Part shown: positions 33,675-45,910 of the stretch, piece after piece
Layout of the letters: every line of letters starts with the position of its first letter
How positions within the stretch are numbered: the stretch's first letter is position 1
NCBI RefSeq assembly: GCF_022539315.1
Contig: NC_066329.1
Span: 4,625,072-4,689,071 of the forward strand
Origin: Serinus canaria
Lineage: Eukaryota; Chordata; Aves; Passeriformes; Fringillidae
DNA: 64,000 nt
Reading direction: 5' to 3'
The notes under the pieces: model-generated
The model's input: only the letters and a program-made list of their open reading frames with translations
Told to the model about the DNA's origin: nothing
The model's database searches: none
Translations under genes and position numbers: made by a program

Positions 33675-33699
33675 AGACAGACAGACAGACAGACAGACA
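33675..33699 (+). repeat. (GACA)6 microsatellite
   Basis: Six near-perfect GACA units within GTAGACAGACAGACAGACAG. Ordinary tetranucleotide repeat. Confidence 0.95.
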
Positions 33700-36424
33700 T
33701 GATGATAAGCCATACATCTGGCATGTGAGGATCATGGCAGTGGAATTACCATTCCCCAGCCAAGTTTCACGCTTTGGGGAGTTGTTTTGACATGCTGTCA
33801 ATGCTGCACCAGAATAACCTGATTTATTTCCCCCGTTCTCTTTGAAAAGGTCTATTTGGTGCCATTTATTTTGCACTCACTTACTCGCCATCCTATCAGG
33901 AGGCGGGAGGTCAGCAGGGTCACTCCTGAGAGAGTATCACGTTCTGTACAGAATAGAGAAAATGCTCCAAGTTAGTGGGAAGGGAAGAATTCATGCTGGG
34001 GCCTCCTTTCAGCCTCTGCTCTCCCACAGTGGACTCAGAGACCTCTTCCCTTCCCACATCCTTGCTCTTCCTTTCAGATGGAAAAGCCAGCTCCACTGTC
34101 ACTGATATCCCACCAGTATCAATCCCTCCTCTGCTTCAGTTTTGCTTCATTTTCACCTCTGCTGATCCTTGGCTGGGAATTCTCCAGCCATCCTTCGTGT
34201 ATCACACAATAAAACCCTTCAGTCTGTTCTGTCTTTGGATCTGAAATGGATGTCGGGTCCCGAGTGGCTGCCAGAGGAACTGGAGGCACAGCAGCAGACA
34301 GCAGAGAGATGCATTGCTCATTTCCACAGAGATCAGGATCATTACAACAGCCTGAGGCATTCTTAGGGATAAAATATGTGCTGAGTACCCATACTGGTGT
34401 ACACACACTTGTAAGCACAGCTCATGCTGGTGTCCACTTTGGGTCAGGGGCCACACTGGTTTTGCTCTGGATGGCAAATCTCACATCCCTCCAGGCCCTC
34501 CTCAACTAGGCAGGAGCCATGGAAGCAAAAAAAAACCTGTTGTGGCAAGAGATCTGGGGCTGAGACACCCTGAACCCACCAAGCATCACAGCAAAGGGAA
34601 ATCTGTGACTCCATTGCAGCAGCTCCAAAGGCAGATGACAGAAGAGAAAAACCATCCCTGAGTTACAGGACCTTTTCCTTCTTCTGGAGCATGACATGGA
34701 TGGGCCAGGAGTGGAAATAGCCAGAGCCTGATGGATCCATCTGCAGCAGAAGGAGCAGCCCAGGGAAGCAGAGAGCACAGGCAGCAGTCCAAGGCACTCG
34801 AGCTCAGCAGCAGCAGCTCAGAGCTGCTCGGTAGCAAGGCAGGATCTCCCTCCCTCTGGATAAATCCTGTTTTATCGCTGCCTCCCGCACACAACCTGCC
34901 TTTTGCACTCCCCATCAGTCAGGAGGATTCCCTACAGGAGTGCAGCTGAGGCTCTAACAGCACAAATTTCACTGGAGGCTTCAGCTGGCACCTTTGCTTT
35001 GTTTAGCTCCTTAGCCGGGGGACAGCTAAGCCGAGCCCGAGGGGCTGAGCGGGAATGAGCTCATGGAATAACAGAGCTCCCTCCGTGCACAGCTGAGAGG
35101 CAGCACTTGACACTTGTCTTCCTCCATCCTCACAGCCCTGCACTCGTGCTGCTCCAGCCTGGAGGCCTCCATCCAGTTAATCACCCTCACACTTGATAGC
35201 TCCTGCGCCGGTGCTCCCAACACACGGACCTGCTCCTCCCCACCCAGGAGTGAGCGGCTCACAAGGCAGTGGGGCACTGCCAGAGTTCTGTAGGGCTGAG
35301 ATAAGCAAGGGGACAAATCATTTGTGCAAAGGTCTCCTTCCCTTCAGCAAAGGAGAAAAGGTGACTTCATTGGCTCAAAAAAACCCCAAACCAAAAAAAA
35401 CTCCAACAATTCCCACCCCCCCCCCCAAAAAAAACCTCATTAAAAATAAGAAGCCAACAATCAAAAGTAGAAAGGAAATATTATTAGGAATAGAATTTTC
35501 TTTCTGTTTTTAGAAAGACTAGCACCCCAGAAGAAGCAGTCCAAGAACCCGGGATCATGATCTAAAGTAACACAAAAATAGCCACGGAGTCCGAGGGAAA
35601 AGAGGGAGATATTTCCAGCCTGCACGCTGCAGAATTCCCTCTGGAAACGCAGCCGGGTTTGCTTCATTTCCTCTTCAGCTTTTGCTGAAATATCCAGCAG
35701 CACAAAAGGCCCCTCTCTGCACTGAGAACACAACTGTTGAGTGCATAAGCTCTCCCCACATCACACCAGGCACTTCTCCATTCAGCAACCAGCCTCCTTT
35801 GACTCCCATCCCTGCTTCACCGGCAGGCAAAGCTGAACTGAAGAGCTGATTTTGACAGTCCTTTATTTGCAAACCTGCTTGTCTTTCAAAGGCGTTTCAG
35901 CTAGGAAACTTCACTGAATGAGAGAAGGAACCCCTCAGCAATTCCTGCATCTGTCCAGAGCCAGGAGTTCCCCAGAGGAGGAACGCTGCCCGTGGAGGAG
36001 GTTTCTCCTCCTGCTCCCTGCTGACACGGCCTCTTTCCCCGTTCCCACTATTTAGCCCGAGCTCTCCCACATCCGTATGTAAATTCCAGCTGCTCTTCCA
36101 GTCTCTCCTACCCAGACCTGTCTCAGCTTCCCCTCACTGAGGGCTGCTTGCAAGGCTGCCTAAGGACCATTTCCGAGTACATGTGTTCTTCCTAAATTAA
36201 TGCAGTGGCTAGAAGCAAACAAACAAAAAATCAAATAAAGGGAGGGAGGAAGAATGACAGCTGAGCTTACAGATGAGTTTGCAGGACGTGAACTGAGAGG
36301 CAGGACTGATAAACAGCACTGTAAAATTGGTTTAACAGGGGAGGGAGGTGTGGGCAGCCTTCCTCCCCATTTCACAGCCCGAGGAGCAGGAGGGGATGAG
36401 GCCACATTGTGGTAAAACAACCAG

Positions 36425-36640
36425 GCTGGTTGAGATCCCCAAACCGACCTCTTGAAGACAAGAATTGAATGAATACTTCGGTCCCCTGCTAATTACCCCT
36501 TTTATGATGGTGTTTTGGTTACCTCGAATGGTGGCTGCGAGGGGATTAGTAAATAACGCTTTCCTTTGTTAACCTCTGTCTACTTTTCGCTGCTCCGACA
36601 CCCTCCAAAACAAACAGAAACCACACGAATAAATAAAGGC
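36425..36640. promoter_or_regulatory. Candidate conserved upstream element
   Basis: A unique stretch with GAATTGAATGAATACTTCGG, GCTAATTACCCC, TTTGGTTACCTCGAATGG and TAGTAAATAACG, unlike the CpG-poor filler before it. Homeodomain (TAATTA) cores are present. Texture-based inference only. Confidence 0.25.
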
Positions 36641-39419
36641 TTCATTAGCTCCGCGAGGTGTGGAAACTTGAGAGCTGAGAGAACACCCGCAGGATTCCCT
36701 TTACGGGATCTCTTCCCAGCAGGTCCCACAGCGACAGCAGAAGGGATCGCTGGATATTTGTCCTTCCTCTGGCAGGGTGACAACAGCTCCCGAGAGCTGC
36801 AGGATGGATCTCTGCCCTGCCGAGGGGAGCACGTCCATCCTCCATCCTCCACCTGAGCTCAGGGAAAGCTGCTCGGGCTCACCCTGCTGCGATCTCAGCC
36901 TGCTCCATCCACCTCCATCTCCCAGGATGAGCCCCTGCAGCACCAAGCCCACCTCATCCAGGGCTTTTTTCCTTCACTCCCCACTCTGTATCGACATCCC
37001 AGCCCTGTTCCTTGCCAGTTTGCTCTTCCCTGCAGCGAGGGAAAGAGGGAAAAGGGAGTTTCATTGCCCAAACCTCAAGGTCCTTCTGAGAGCTCTCTCC
37101 TGCCGCAGAAAGTCCCTTCATCATCCCTGAGATTCACATAAAAGCAGTTGAGGTTAATATTGGAGAAGCCAAACTATAAACTGAGAATTAGGCTTTAGCC
37201 TAAATAAATCATCACCTCCGAGGCCGGGTCTGTGGCTGCGTGGGGAGGGAGGGGGGAAGCCCCGCGGACTTCCCGGGACAGGCGGAGAAGGGATGCGGCA
37301 TTTAGGGGCTGAACACTCAGAGGCCTCATCCACTTTGTGGGATCAACCTCCTCGCTGTTCCCCAGGGGGATCAGTCATGGTTTTAGGGGGCTCCTGGAGG
37401 GAGAGCCCCCCCCCCACATCCCCGGGCACCCCGGGGCCGCTTCCTCTCTCCCTGCGGGAAATGTCCCTCTAATGATTCCCCTGCCCCGCTGCTCTGCAGT
37501 TTGTCAGGCTGCCTGACTTCAAGCCATCCTGCATCTGTTTCGCCTAGAGAGCCACGCTCGCTTACATTTTAATAAACCCTATAATTTACACATTTCCCTC
37601 GTACCCTGTAATTTCACCACCCCGAGACGCAGCGAAGGGAGAAAGCGCAGAGCTGGGAGCTTTGCGCAGAGAGCACTGCCAGAGAATCGAGAAATAAGTA
37701 GAAGGGCTTAAATCTGCAGCAGTAAAATAATCCAGGGGAGGGAGCCAACAATGACTGAAAAATAAACATCTCCCCCTGCGAAAGCCCGCGGCCAGCCCCG
37801 CTCCTCGCAGCCTGGCGCTGCCAAGAGATCGGCTGCTCTGGGAAACGCGCCTGAGGACTCCAGGAAAAAAATGGATGTGGGTTATATGGACCCCTTTTAT
37901 AAGGCAACTGTTAGCGGTAACTGAGTTTAAATTTATATGTTCAATAAAGCCTCTTTCCCCCCCAGCACCACCACCCCTTTCCAAGTGCCAGAACCACTCA
38001 AGGAAGCCGACACACGCTTCCCATTTGAAAATGTGTTATTTGAGCATTTTTATTCTCCGCTTTTGTTCTCGGGGCTGCAGCCCCTCCGAAGGCGAGGGGG
38101 GGCATTTCTGCGCCGAGATCAAAGCGGCTCCGTGTATACACACACTCGTGCAAATTATGTATTTGTGATCAAGTAACGCAGCATCAGGAAAAGCCAGGCG
38201 GGCATGTGGGAGAGTGAGATATTTACACAGGCCTGGCCAGAGGCAGAGGCATTATTTTAAGTGTTTTTCGCCGGTGCCAAGTCATCTGTTCACATATCCG
38301 TGTGTGCGCGTAAAGATGATGGAGAGAGAAGCTCACCAGAGCCAGGAAATTCAGCATTAACCCCCCCAGTTCCCGAGTGTGTCTTGCCGGGGCTCCTGCC
38401 ACCCTCCAGGTGTGGGTGTCCCGGTTCAGAGTCCCTGTCCCCGTGAGTCACGGACCCAGGACTGCAGCAGGTCCCTCTCCCTTCCCCAGCGCAGCTTTAT
38501 AGCCCACATAAATGGATATATATATTTCCCCTATAAAGACACGACTTAACCAAAGGATCTCGGGTTCTTCGGCATCAGGGACAATAATTAAAAAATAATA
38601 AAATATAAAGAAGGAAAAAAGTAAAAAAAGAAAAGGAAAGGAATCTTCGCTGCGCCGCGCTCCCCAGACGGGAAACGAATGTCGGGGCTGGAAGGGTGGA
38701 AAGGAGAAGGTGAGAAGGGAGCACCGCGGGATCTCACGGGCTCTCCCCGCCTGGGAGGGATTGTTCCCTGCTGTCGGGGCTGTTCCCTGCCGTCTCTGCC
38801 AGCTGGACGAGGAGAAAAGCTCCCCCAGGCCACCCCGGCAGTCCCCGCGCTGCGCCCTGGGCTGCGGCGAGCGGAGCCCATCCCGGGCAGCCCAGCAAAA
38901 CCGGCTCGGGAAGAGGAGCCAAATCTGGCAGCGTGTTTACGATGTAAAATTCCGATAAAACTCGCACTGAAATGATTTCGAACTCAAGTCCGGGCGGGAA
39001 GGGCTCGAATCGATTGGAAATGTCCTTTCCAGATGGGGGGCTGCCGGAGGAGCCGGCGGGAGGCTGGGTGGGGAAAGCTCCCCCGGGGATTGTGAAGCAG
39101 AAATCTCTGCTCTGAGCCAGAGCGAAGCATGGGAGGCGCAAACACAGCGGAGCGGCTCCAAAATGAGGAGCAAAATCGTGGAGAAACAGGGAGGGAAGGG
39201 GGGAAGGGGACCCCGATCCCCAGCGGTCCTGCCCGGACCAGGGACACGCAGCCCCGCGGAGCATCCCCGGCTCGGCTTCTCCCCCCGCTTCCCCCTTCTC
39301 CTTCCACTCAATCTGCATTATTATTAGCAGTATTTTATCCTAGGAAAAACAAACGTCTCCCTCCCTTCCCAGCACACGCCGGGGAGGGGGGTGAAGGGGT
39401 GGCAGGCCCAGATAACAAA

Positions 39420-39640
39420 GCAGCTGGTGTGGAACGAAGTTGTAAGGAAATAATTGATATGTAATAAGGCTGAGTGAATCTATCCCAAAGAAAATATTGC
39501 GTAAGCGGCTATGATTAAACATGCCCGGGCGAAAGGCGCTCTCATAAAGGAGTAATGGAGCTAAGGAAACAAATGATCATTGGGAATGTTAAACACAGAG
39601 GGGCATTTCATCACACAAACATAAATCCAGCTTGAAAGAG
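39420..39640. promoter_or_regulatory. Candidate conserved upstream element
   Basis: About 220 bp of ordered sequence with GGAAATAATTGATATGTAAT, GGCTATGATTAAACATG, ACAAATGATCATTGGGAATG (CATTGGGAATG overlaps a TEAD-like GGAATG) and CATCACACAAACATAAATCC (FOX-like). It is bounded by a GC-rich region and a poly-A run (39651-39671). Confidence 0.3.
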
Positions 39641-42574
39641 ACTTAAAGGGAAAAAAAAAAAAAAAAAAAAAAGAAGAAGAAAGCCCCCTCCCCCAGCCCC
39701 GTTACCCTCAGGTTGTGCGACGGACGCTGTTTGAAGATGCTGGAAGGGCGGGAGGGGGAGAGAGGGAGCTTGGAGATCCCGCTGGAGAAGAAGGACCCGA
39801 TCCTGCCTCAGGGGTTCAGCAGATCCGAGTCTTCATCCACGCAGCCTCTCTGTTGTCCAGAGCTTCCTTTGGGTCACCCCCACCCCCGCTCCCTCCATCC
39901 CCCCCGTTCCTCATTTCCCACCACGGGATATCCCTGAGCCGGCAGCGCATCCCCTACCGAATCCCTGCACTTTCCCTATTTTTATTAAAAAGCAAGAAAA
40001 GAAAAAAAAAAAAATTCAATATTACCCCAGAGAAACGAGAAAAAAAAATAAACAAAATATGGAAAAAAACAAATTGCCAGAGCCACGCTTCCTTTTCAGA
40101 GCACTCTCCCGTGCGGAGCAATCCCGTTTGCAAAGGCAAGGAGCTCGGCCGCACGGTGGGAAAGTCGCAGGGTTTATTCAGTTTATTGCAGAGCCAAGGC
40201 TTTGGAGCTGGCGGCTGTACAGAGGCAGCTTGGCCGCAGCCCGGGGCGGCAGGCACGGCCAGCAGCCTCGCAAACCCGGCAGCACCGGAATAATTCCCTG
40301 TCCCGACTGCTTTCGGGGGAATTTTGGCTCTGGGGAAAGAGAGCCCAGCTCAGCTCCCACCTGGCTGCAGCACCAGGCGCTCTGCCGGCTTGTTATGAAG
40401 CATTTTAAACTGTTTAAATTATTATTATTATTGCTTTTTTTCTCCTTTTCTAAGCCCTGCTGAGGTGGGTGTTTGCACCCACGCAGGACTGCCGTTCCCC
40501 CACGTCCCAGCTGCTTTTGGGGACTGCAGGAATTTGTTTTCGTTCGAATTAAATCCGGGGAAGGAGAGGGGCGGGAGATATTTGTACAACAACTTGAAAT
40601 AATTTACCCGAGAAAAAGGAAATCTGGGCAAGAGTTTATCAGGCAGTTCCCTTTGCCAGCATGTTTAAAATGTATAAGTAATTTTAAAGTGTGTCTTCAC
40701 TTAATATATTTTCCCCTTTCTCCTTCAGATGACAAGGAAGACCAGTGATTGCAAGATGTCTACAGATAGCGCCCTTTAAGAGTTTCCACATTGTATAGTT
40801 GGGGGGAAAAAATGTGTTTGCGGTTCCTCCGTCCCTGCCGACAACTTTCTTAGTCTGGGTTTACGGCCCCTATTGTTCGGGCTGAAGGCGGATTTAAATT
40901 ACACCGTTCCCCCCAGCCAAAAGCGGGAGGGGGGAGAAATTCAGGAGCGTTCAGAGCAAAAGATTTACTCTGAAAAGACGGGAAAATAAAAAAAGAACAA
41001 ATTCCCCCAAACTGCGTCCGAAGTGACTCCCCTAAATCCGGGTTTAACGGCGGGGCCGGGTTGGTTTTAATGAGATATTTTGGAGGGGCATTGGAGAGAA
41101 TCATTGAAAGTTTTGGGGTTTTTTGAGGGGGATTAAAGCGGTTTGTAGGAAATAGGAGCGAGGCATTCCTGATTTCGGAAGACGAGTGTTGCGAGGGGAA
41201 GGAGCTGCCCGGCCTCGGGCAAAGCCCGGCTCCCGTTAGGCTCGGGATTAAAAACCGGCGATCGCTGCCAAATTAGAGCGGCTCCTGAGAGAAATTACAA
41301 GAGACAAAAAAACCCAACTCGAACTCACTACTTTTTCTTTTTACCTCCCCTTTGAAAAGGAGGCGAATTCCCTGTTTTCCACACAGCAAACATTTCTGTT
41401 TTCCTCTCTGCCTGATTTAAATCCCGAATCTCTCTCGCCATGCACTTGCTGGGACAAACCCGGCGGTGGTTTTGGCCAGGGAGAGCTCCCGGGCGGGATT
41501 GAGTGTCTGGAGAGTTTCCACAGGTCCTTCTCCATCTCGGAGACGTTTCATTGCTGATTTCCCCCTCGCCTTTTCAGAAGGGGGTGCGGGCAGCGCCCTC
41601 CAACCACCCCGAGCTCAAATCAAAGCTTTGAAACAACCTTTAAAGCCAAAGGAGGAACGGGCCAGCTCATTCCTTCGGCTTCCTGGCCAATATTAAGGTT
41701 ATCTGGGGAAATTAGCCGGGATTTCTGCAGCACGGAGCAGCCTCGCCAAGAGAAGGATAGAGAAAATTGCCCTGGGCTCCAGGAAAATCTATTTTTTTTT
41801 CGGAGCAGGCAGGAATTTGCTTGGGCACAAACACCTAGAGAGTGATCAGGCTGCAGAAATCAAATTTCGGAGATGCATTTACCCACGGCTTTCCCACAGC
41901 AGCAGCCCAAGCCCTGAAATCGAGAGCAAAACGGGGCTCTTGAACTGCCAAATATTTGGTTAATTTGGTTGAGTTTAGGCGCAAACATCATTTAGGATCC
42001 TGAATTCATTTTATCCTCACACTGGCGAATACAAGCCAGGAGTTACTCAGGTTTTAGGCTTATTTAAAGCTCTGTCCTAAAACCAGCCCCCCCAAAATCG
42101 GCGTGGCACTTGTTACCCTCGCTTCACACACTCGATGTTAATCCTCCAGTCCCCGATTTACTCCAAATCACCCCAGTGCAAGCATTATTTTTTTTTCCCG
42201 GTGTAACAATTTACCTCGTTCCTACCACTGCTTTTCATTTTTGTGAACCTCGGGAGATGAGCGGGAAGGAACCTTGGAGCTCTCAGGCAACGGGAAATTC
42301 ATCAAACCACATTTTATTCTGAGGGATGATAATGATTCAAATGGAAAACAAATCAAACAACAATCCAAACCCAGCTCAAATATTTCGTTCATCCCCGTGC
42401 CCCCGAGTTGTTCCTGGGATCTGGGGATGAATGGACCCCCTGGCCCAGGTACCTTCACAAGATCCAGACACATTTTGTGTCACCCGATGGACACACGGAG
42501 CCCCCGGGCCGCGGTTCTGTGGGTTTTATTATTCACGGGGTGGGAGAGAAGCAGAAATAGCAAAGAAATCTATA

Positions 42575-42798
42575 AACACATATTTATACATATTCAAAAA
42601 TATATATAAAATATATAAGTATAGTTATATTTTATATATAAATAAAAATATGTATATATTTATTTGCTATTTCTGTATATATATGTATATATATGTGTAG
42701 TTATATTTATATATATAAGTATAGTTATTTAAAAATATAGTTATATATTTATTTATGTAGTTATATATTTATATTATGTATATATATATTTTATACTG
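42575..42798. repeat. AT-rich low-complexity tract with TATAGTTATATTT units
   Basis: About 220 bp almost free of G/C. A (A/G)TATAGTTATATTTAT word recurs at irregular spacing among (TA)n runs. It lies against the G/A-rich minisatellite, so the local base composition flips abruptly. Confidence 0.9.
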
Positions 42799-42889
42799 AG
42801 CTAATTCTTGGGCACAAGCAGTGGTGGAGATGTGGGGCAGATCCCTGGAAGGGCCGGGGAGGGGGTTCGGGGGCAGCTCTCCAAACCCA

Positions 42890-43170
42890 CGTGTGTTCCC
42901 ATCCCGGCTCCCAGAGGGAATGGAGCGGGAATAGGGAAGGAATAGTGAGGAATGGAGAGGGAATGGAGCAGGGATAGAGCAGGAATAGAACTGGAATGGG
43001 GAGGGAATAGTGAAGAATGGAGTGGGGATGGAATAGGGACGGAACGGGAATGGAACGGGGATGGAACGGGGATGCTGCGGGAATGGAATGAGGATGAAAC
43101 GGGTATGGAATGAGGATGCAACGGGGATGGAATGAGGATGGAACGGGGATGGAACGGGGATGCTGCGGGA
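42890..43170 (+). repeat. Minisatellite built on GGAATGGAAC/GGGGATGGAA
   Basis: About 280 bp of degenerate 10-bp units (GGAATGGAAC, GGGGATGGAA, GAGGATGGAA, GGAATAGTGA), strongly purine-rich on the plus strand. It produces a spurious Pro/Ser/Phe/His-rich frame on the minus strand. Confidence 0.9.
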
Positions 43171-43609
43171 AAGCCGCCGCCCCTCGGCATCCGGGCTGGC
43201 TCTCCCTGCTCGCCCCATCCCCACGGCGAGGAAGAGCCAGCCCCTCTTATTCCGTGCCAAGTTCCTAAGCCACAGCGCCAAACAGCGCATTGGAAAATAA
43301 AACCAACCCCAAAAATAATGAATAAATAATAATTGAAAAAAAAAATCCAACAGCTTTGTGCTGTCTCCAATCAGGGGGTGCTGGGTCCCACTGACGGCTC
43401 GGGAAAGGGGAGGTGGAGAAAGGGGATGGGGTTTTCTTTGATGAATTCCTAAACAACCCCTATTATTAATTTCTTCACCAACCAAAGGTGAATAGGGGCT
43501 CTGAATGGCAAGGTTTGCTTTTCAAAGAGGAACGTGAAATCAAAACACCTGTTCTACATTAGTCCTCTCTCGCTTCCACCTCTCCTGTAAATGAAATTAT
43601 TTAAATAAT

Positions 43610-43648
43610 GAAATATATATATATCTATATATATAAAAGAGAGAGAAT
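43610..43648. repeat. (TA)n/(GA)n microsatellite
   Basis: TATATATATATCTATATATATA followed by AAAAGAGAGAGAA. Simple sequence. Confidence 0.9.
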
Positions 43649-44334
43649 AGGCGTATTGTTTTTCTCTCCTGCCATATGGGATCAGAGCTGGCACAGCGGG
43701 TATCCCTTCAGGTGAATAAATCCATAACCGAGCACTGAAGAAATGCCACGGTGAGTTCTACCAGTGCATCTTTAGGCACACTCACACCCAAAATTCCACA
43801 CCCAAACCCGCCCCAAAATCTCCCCCTCTCCTCATCCTCTGCCGGGGATGGCCAGCCAGTCCAGCAGCAGTGATCAACCCCCCCAGCCCGTGCACCCCAA
43901 TTTCCCTGCACCATCGGCTGGGCTCCCCAAAAAAAACCCTCGCTGCCCGCACGGGTGGGCCCTGCTGCGGGATCCGCCCCACGCACGTCAGGCTGTGCCC
44001 ACGGCCTCAGGGACCCCCATCCCCATCCCCATCCCCGGTGCCACCCCCGGTGCCAGCCCAGCCCAGCCCAGCCCAGCCCAGCCGGGGGTCCCCGGGCGGG
44101 GCGGGCCGGGGGGTGCAGCGGAGCCCCTTTACCTTGGCGGGGGGCTCGGCAGAGCTCTCATGGATGCCGAGCAGCCCTGGCAGAGGGCCCTGCTGGCTCC
44201 CGGCCCTATTTCCGCTTGTAACTACGCGGGGACACTGCCCGGCCCGATAAGGTATCGCACGGCCGCGGTCAGCGCCCCGCCGCCAGCTCCGCGGCCCCGG
44301 CCTGGGCCGGCGGGGAGATGTCGAGGCATTTCTG

Positions 44335-44430
44335 GGAATAATCACATCACACAAGTGCTTACATTCCGGCTTCCTTTCTCTTTATCCCTACCACCAAGTT
44401 TGAAGTCACACCTTCTACCGGATTGTTTGA
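44335..44430. promoter_or_regulatory. Candidate cardiac enhancer: NKX, TEAD, GATA and T-box sites
   Basis: In 63 bp the sequence has ACAAGTG (NKX2-5-type AAGTG, 44353-44357), ACATTCC (TEAD, 44361-44367), an ETS-like TTCC (44371-44374), TTATC (GATA, 44382-44386) and TCACACCT (44406-44413), the exact reverse complement of the TBX5 consensus AGGTGTGA. A partial TCACAC lies at 44346-44351. The segment is unique and sits at the edge of a CpG-rich stretch about 30 kb upstream of the TBX5 ATG. These four factor classes are known to co-occupy heart enhancers. Function is inferred. Confidence 0.45.
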
Positions 44431-45665
44431 GGTCTCGGGGTTGCAGGGGGGCGGCTGGCAGGGAAGGGGGGGTTGCTGGTTGTTAATCTCGAGGGTTCCT
44501 CCAGGCCAATAAAAGGAACGTGGTCAGAAATTTCTTCTTTTCCACAGAAACTTCTCCTTCTCCCCCCCACCCCAACCCCTAACCCTTCCTGTTTGTTTTT
44601 TTGTTTTTTTTTTTAATTTTTTGCCTGGACTTTAGGTCCTGCAAGCTGCTCAGGTGGAGCTGCAAAGTTACAAAAAAGACTTTGTTTGGCTCACAGAGCC
44701 ACGGAGGGGTCCTGGTGTACACACAGACCTTGTGGGAAATGCACCTGGAAAGGAGAATATATAAAAATATTTTATTCAGGTCCGCTGGGACAGGTTTCCC
44801 AAAATGCAGCTTTAAGGCCTTAAATCTGCAGCATCCAGGAGGCTGGATAAATGTGCTGATAGGAAAAGAACTGTCAATAAACATCAGGGTGTGTGCACAC
44901 AAATACTTCTTTAAACATCTGGTACACACAATTTACATACCCAGGCATTGATCTCAATTAACTCGAGATCTTAAAAGCCTGAACAGAGGGGTTTGGACTG
45001 GGAGATGGGTAAAAGCAGCTCTGGAAATTCACCTTTTCCAGCAGAAAATCCACCAGAATCTCTTTCACTGGGCATTTTGCTCTATTTCCCCCTCTGCTCT
45101 CTGTCCCCATTGCTGTGGCTTTGTGCCAGCCCCTGCTGAGCTCTGAGCTCCCCTCATTGTCCCCTTCTCTGGGGTCTGCTTGGGATTCCTAAAAATCAGC
45201 CTGGATCCCCTCGTTTCTCCTAGCAGGCACCAGCTTGTGCAGCAAGCAGCAGCAGCAGAAGACACAGAATGGTTTCTACATTTTCCTTTTTTTCCACAGC
45301 CCTTAAGAATTCTGGGCTTTAGTGCTTTACAAAAGGGGTAATTTTGGACTGGTATTGAAAAATACTGACACAGTTTGAAAAGGTAAAATGGAGCAGATGG
45401 AGACAAGTGATTCCTGCCTGAGGGGCACTGTCAGAGGGCAAACCTTTGGCAGTGCCCTTGATCCCCTTGTCACCCTTCCCATCCTTCATTTAGGTCACTT
45501 TTTTCATGCTGAAACCACCCTGGGACTGCCTCTTCTTTGTGCAGCTCGTGCAGCAGAGCTCACAGAGGCTCTGTTTGCTAATAAATAAGCAGAGCATGTG
45601 TGCACCATGCCTATGGCCACAGGAACCCGGCCCTTGGCTGGGATTCCTGCTTGTCACCTGGTGCC

Positions 45666-45700
45666 AGCAATAATAACAATAATAATAACAATAATAAGAA
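45666..45700 (+). repeat. (AAT/AAC)n microsatellite
   Basis: CAATAATAACAATAATAATAAC-type imperfect trinucleotide run immediately before the CR1 relic; no relation between the two is certain. Confidence 0.9.
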
Positions 45701-45744
45701 CGCTGCTTTGTGGATTCAGACCTGCCAGAAAGGCACCAAGCCAA

Positions 45745-45910
45745 GTGTTACACTTGTGGGAGGTATCTTGCAAAGCACTCCAAGGATCTTTTGTTAGGTC
45801 TGGCCTTATTTAATATTTTCATTAATGACCCAGTAAATGGATTACACAGCCCATTAATAAAATTGGCAGATGCTACCCAGTTAAGGGAGCTCATGAAAGG
45901 CAAGAGAAGA
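45745..45910 (+). mobile_element. CR1-type LINE reverse transcriptase fragment (degenerate)
   Basis: Plus-strand translation includes GLALFNIFINDPVNGL and IKLADATQLRE. This matches the CR1 reverse transcriptase pattern LGPxLFNIFINDL...KFADDTKL. The catalytic FADD is changed to LADA, and only about 50 residues are recognisable, so this is an inactive fossil. Outer borders are approximate. CR1 is the dominant LINE of birds and reptiles. Confidence 0.7.

Larger units (their letters stand above)
28250..37000. other. CpG-poor intergenic block
   Basis: No gene recognised. Sequence is rich in CTGGG, CAGCC and AGGAA words with few CpGs, and open frames are short and unrelated to known families. Simple repeats: (AACC)n/(AAC)n at 28277-28346 and (GACA)6 at 33675-33699. 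A poly-C/poly-A patch lies near 35415-35435. CpG content starts to recover after about 35 kb. Confidence 0.75.
37000..44600. other. Second CpG-retaining non-coding block
   Basis: No gene recognised. GC-rich parts (37240-37450, 38640-38900, 39010-39290, 43900-44320) alternate with AT-rich unique parts (37500-37700, 37900-38240, 39420-39640, 40400-40740, 41600-42060). It also holds an AT-rich low-complexity region (42575-42798) and a minisatellite (42890-43170). Candidate elements are listed separately. Confidence 0.75.

Noticed and set aside
30000..35000. Open frames of 100-240 codons as genes
   Set aside because: They overlap one another on both strands, lack recognisable domains and lie in CpG-poor DNA where CTGG/CAGG words keep frames open by chance.
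37880..37910. CCTTTTATAAGG as an SRF CArG box
   Set aside because: There are eight A/T bases between CC and GG instead of six, so it does not fit the consensus.
42570..42800. TATA boxes in the AT-rich tract as promoters
   Set aside because: They are part of a low-complexity AT run without other core promoter features.
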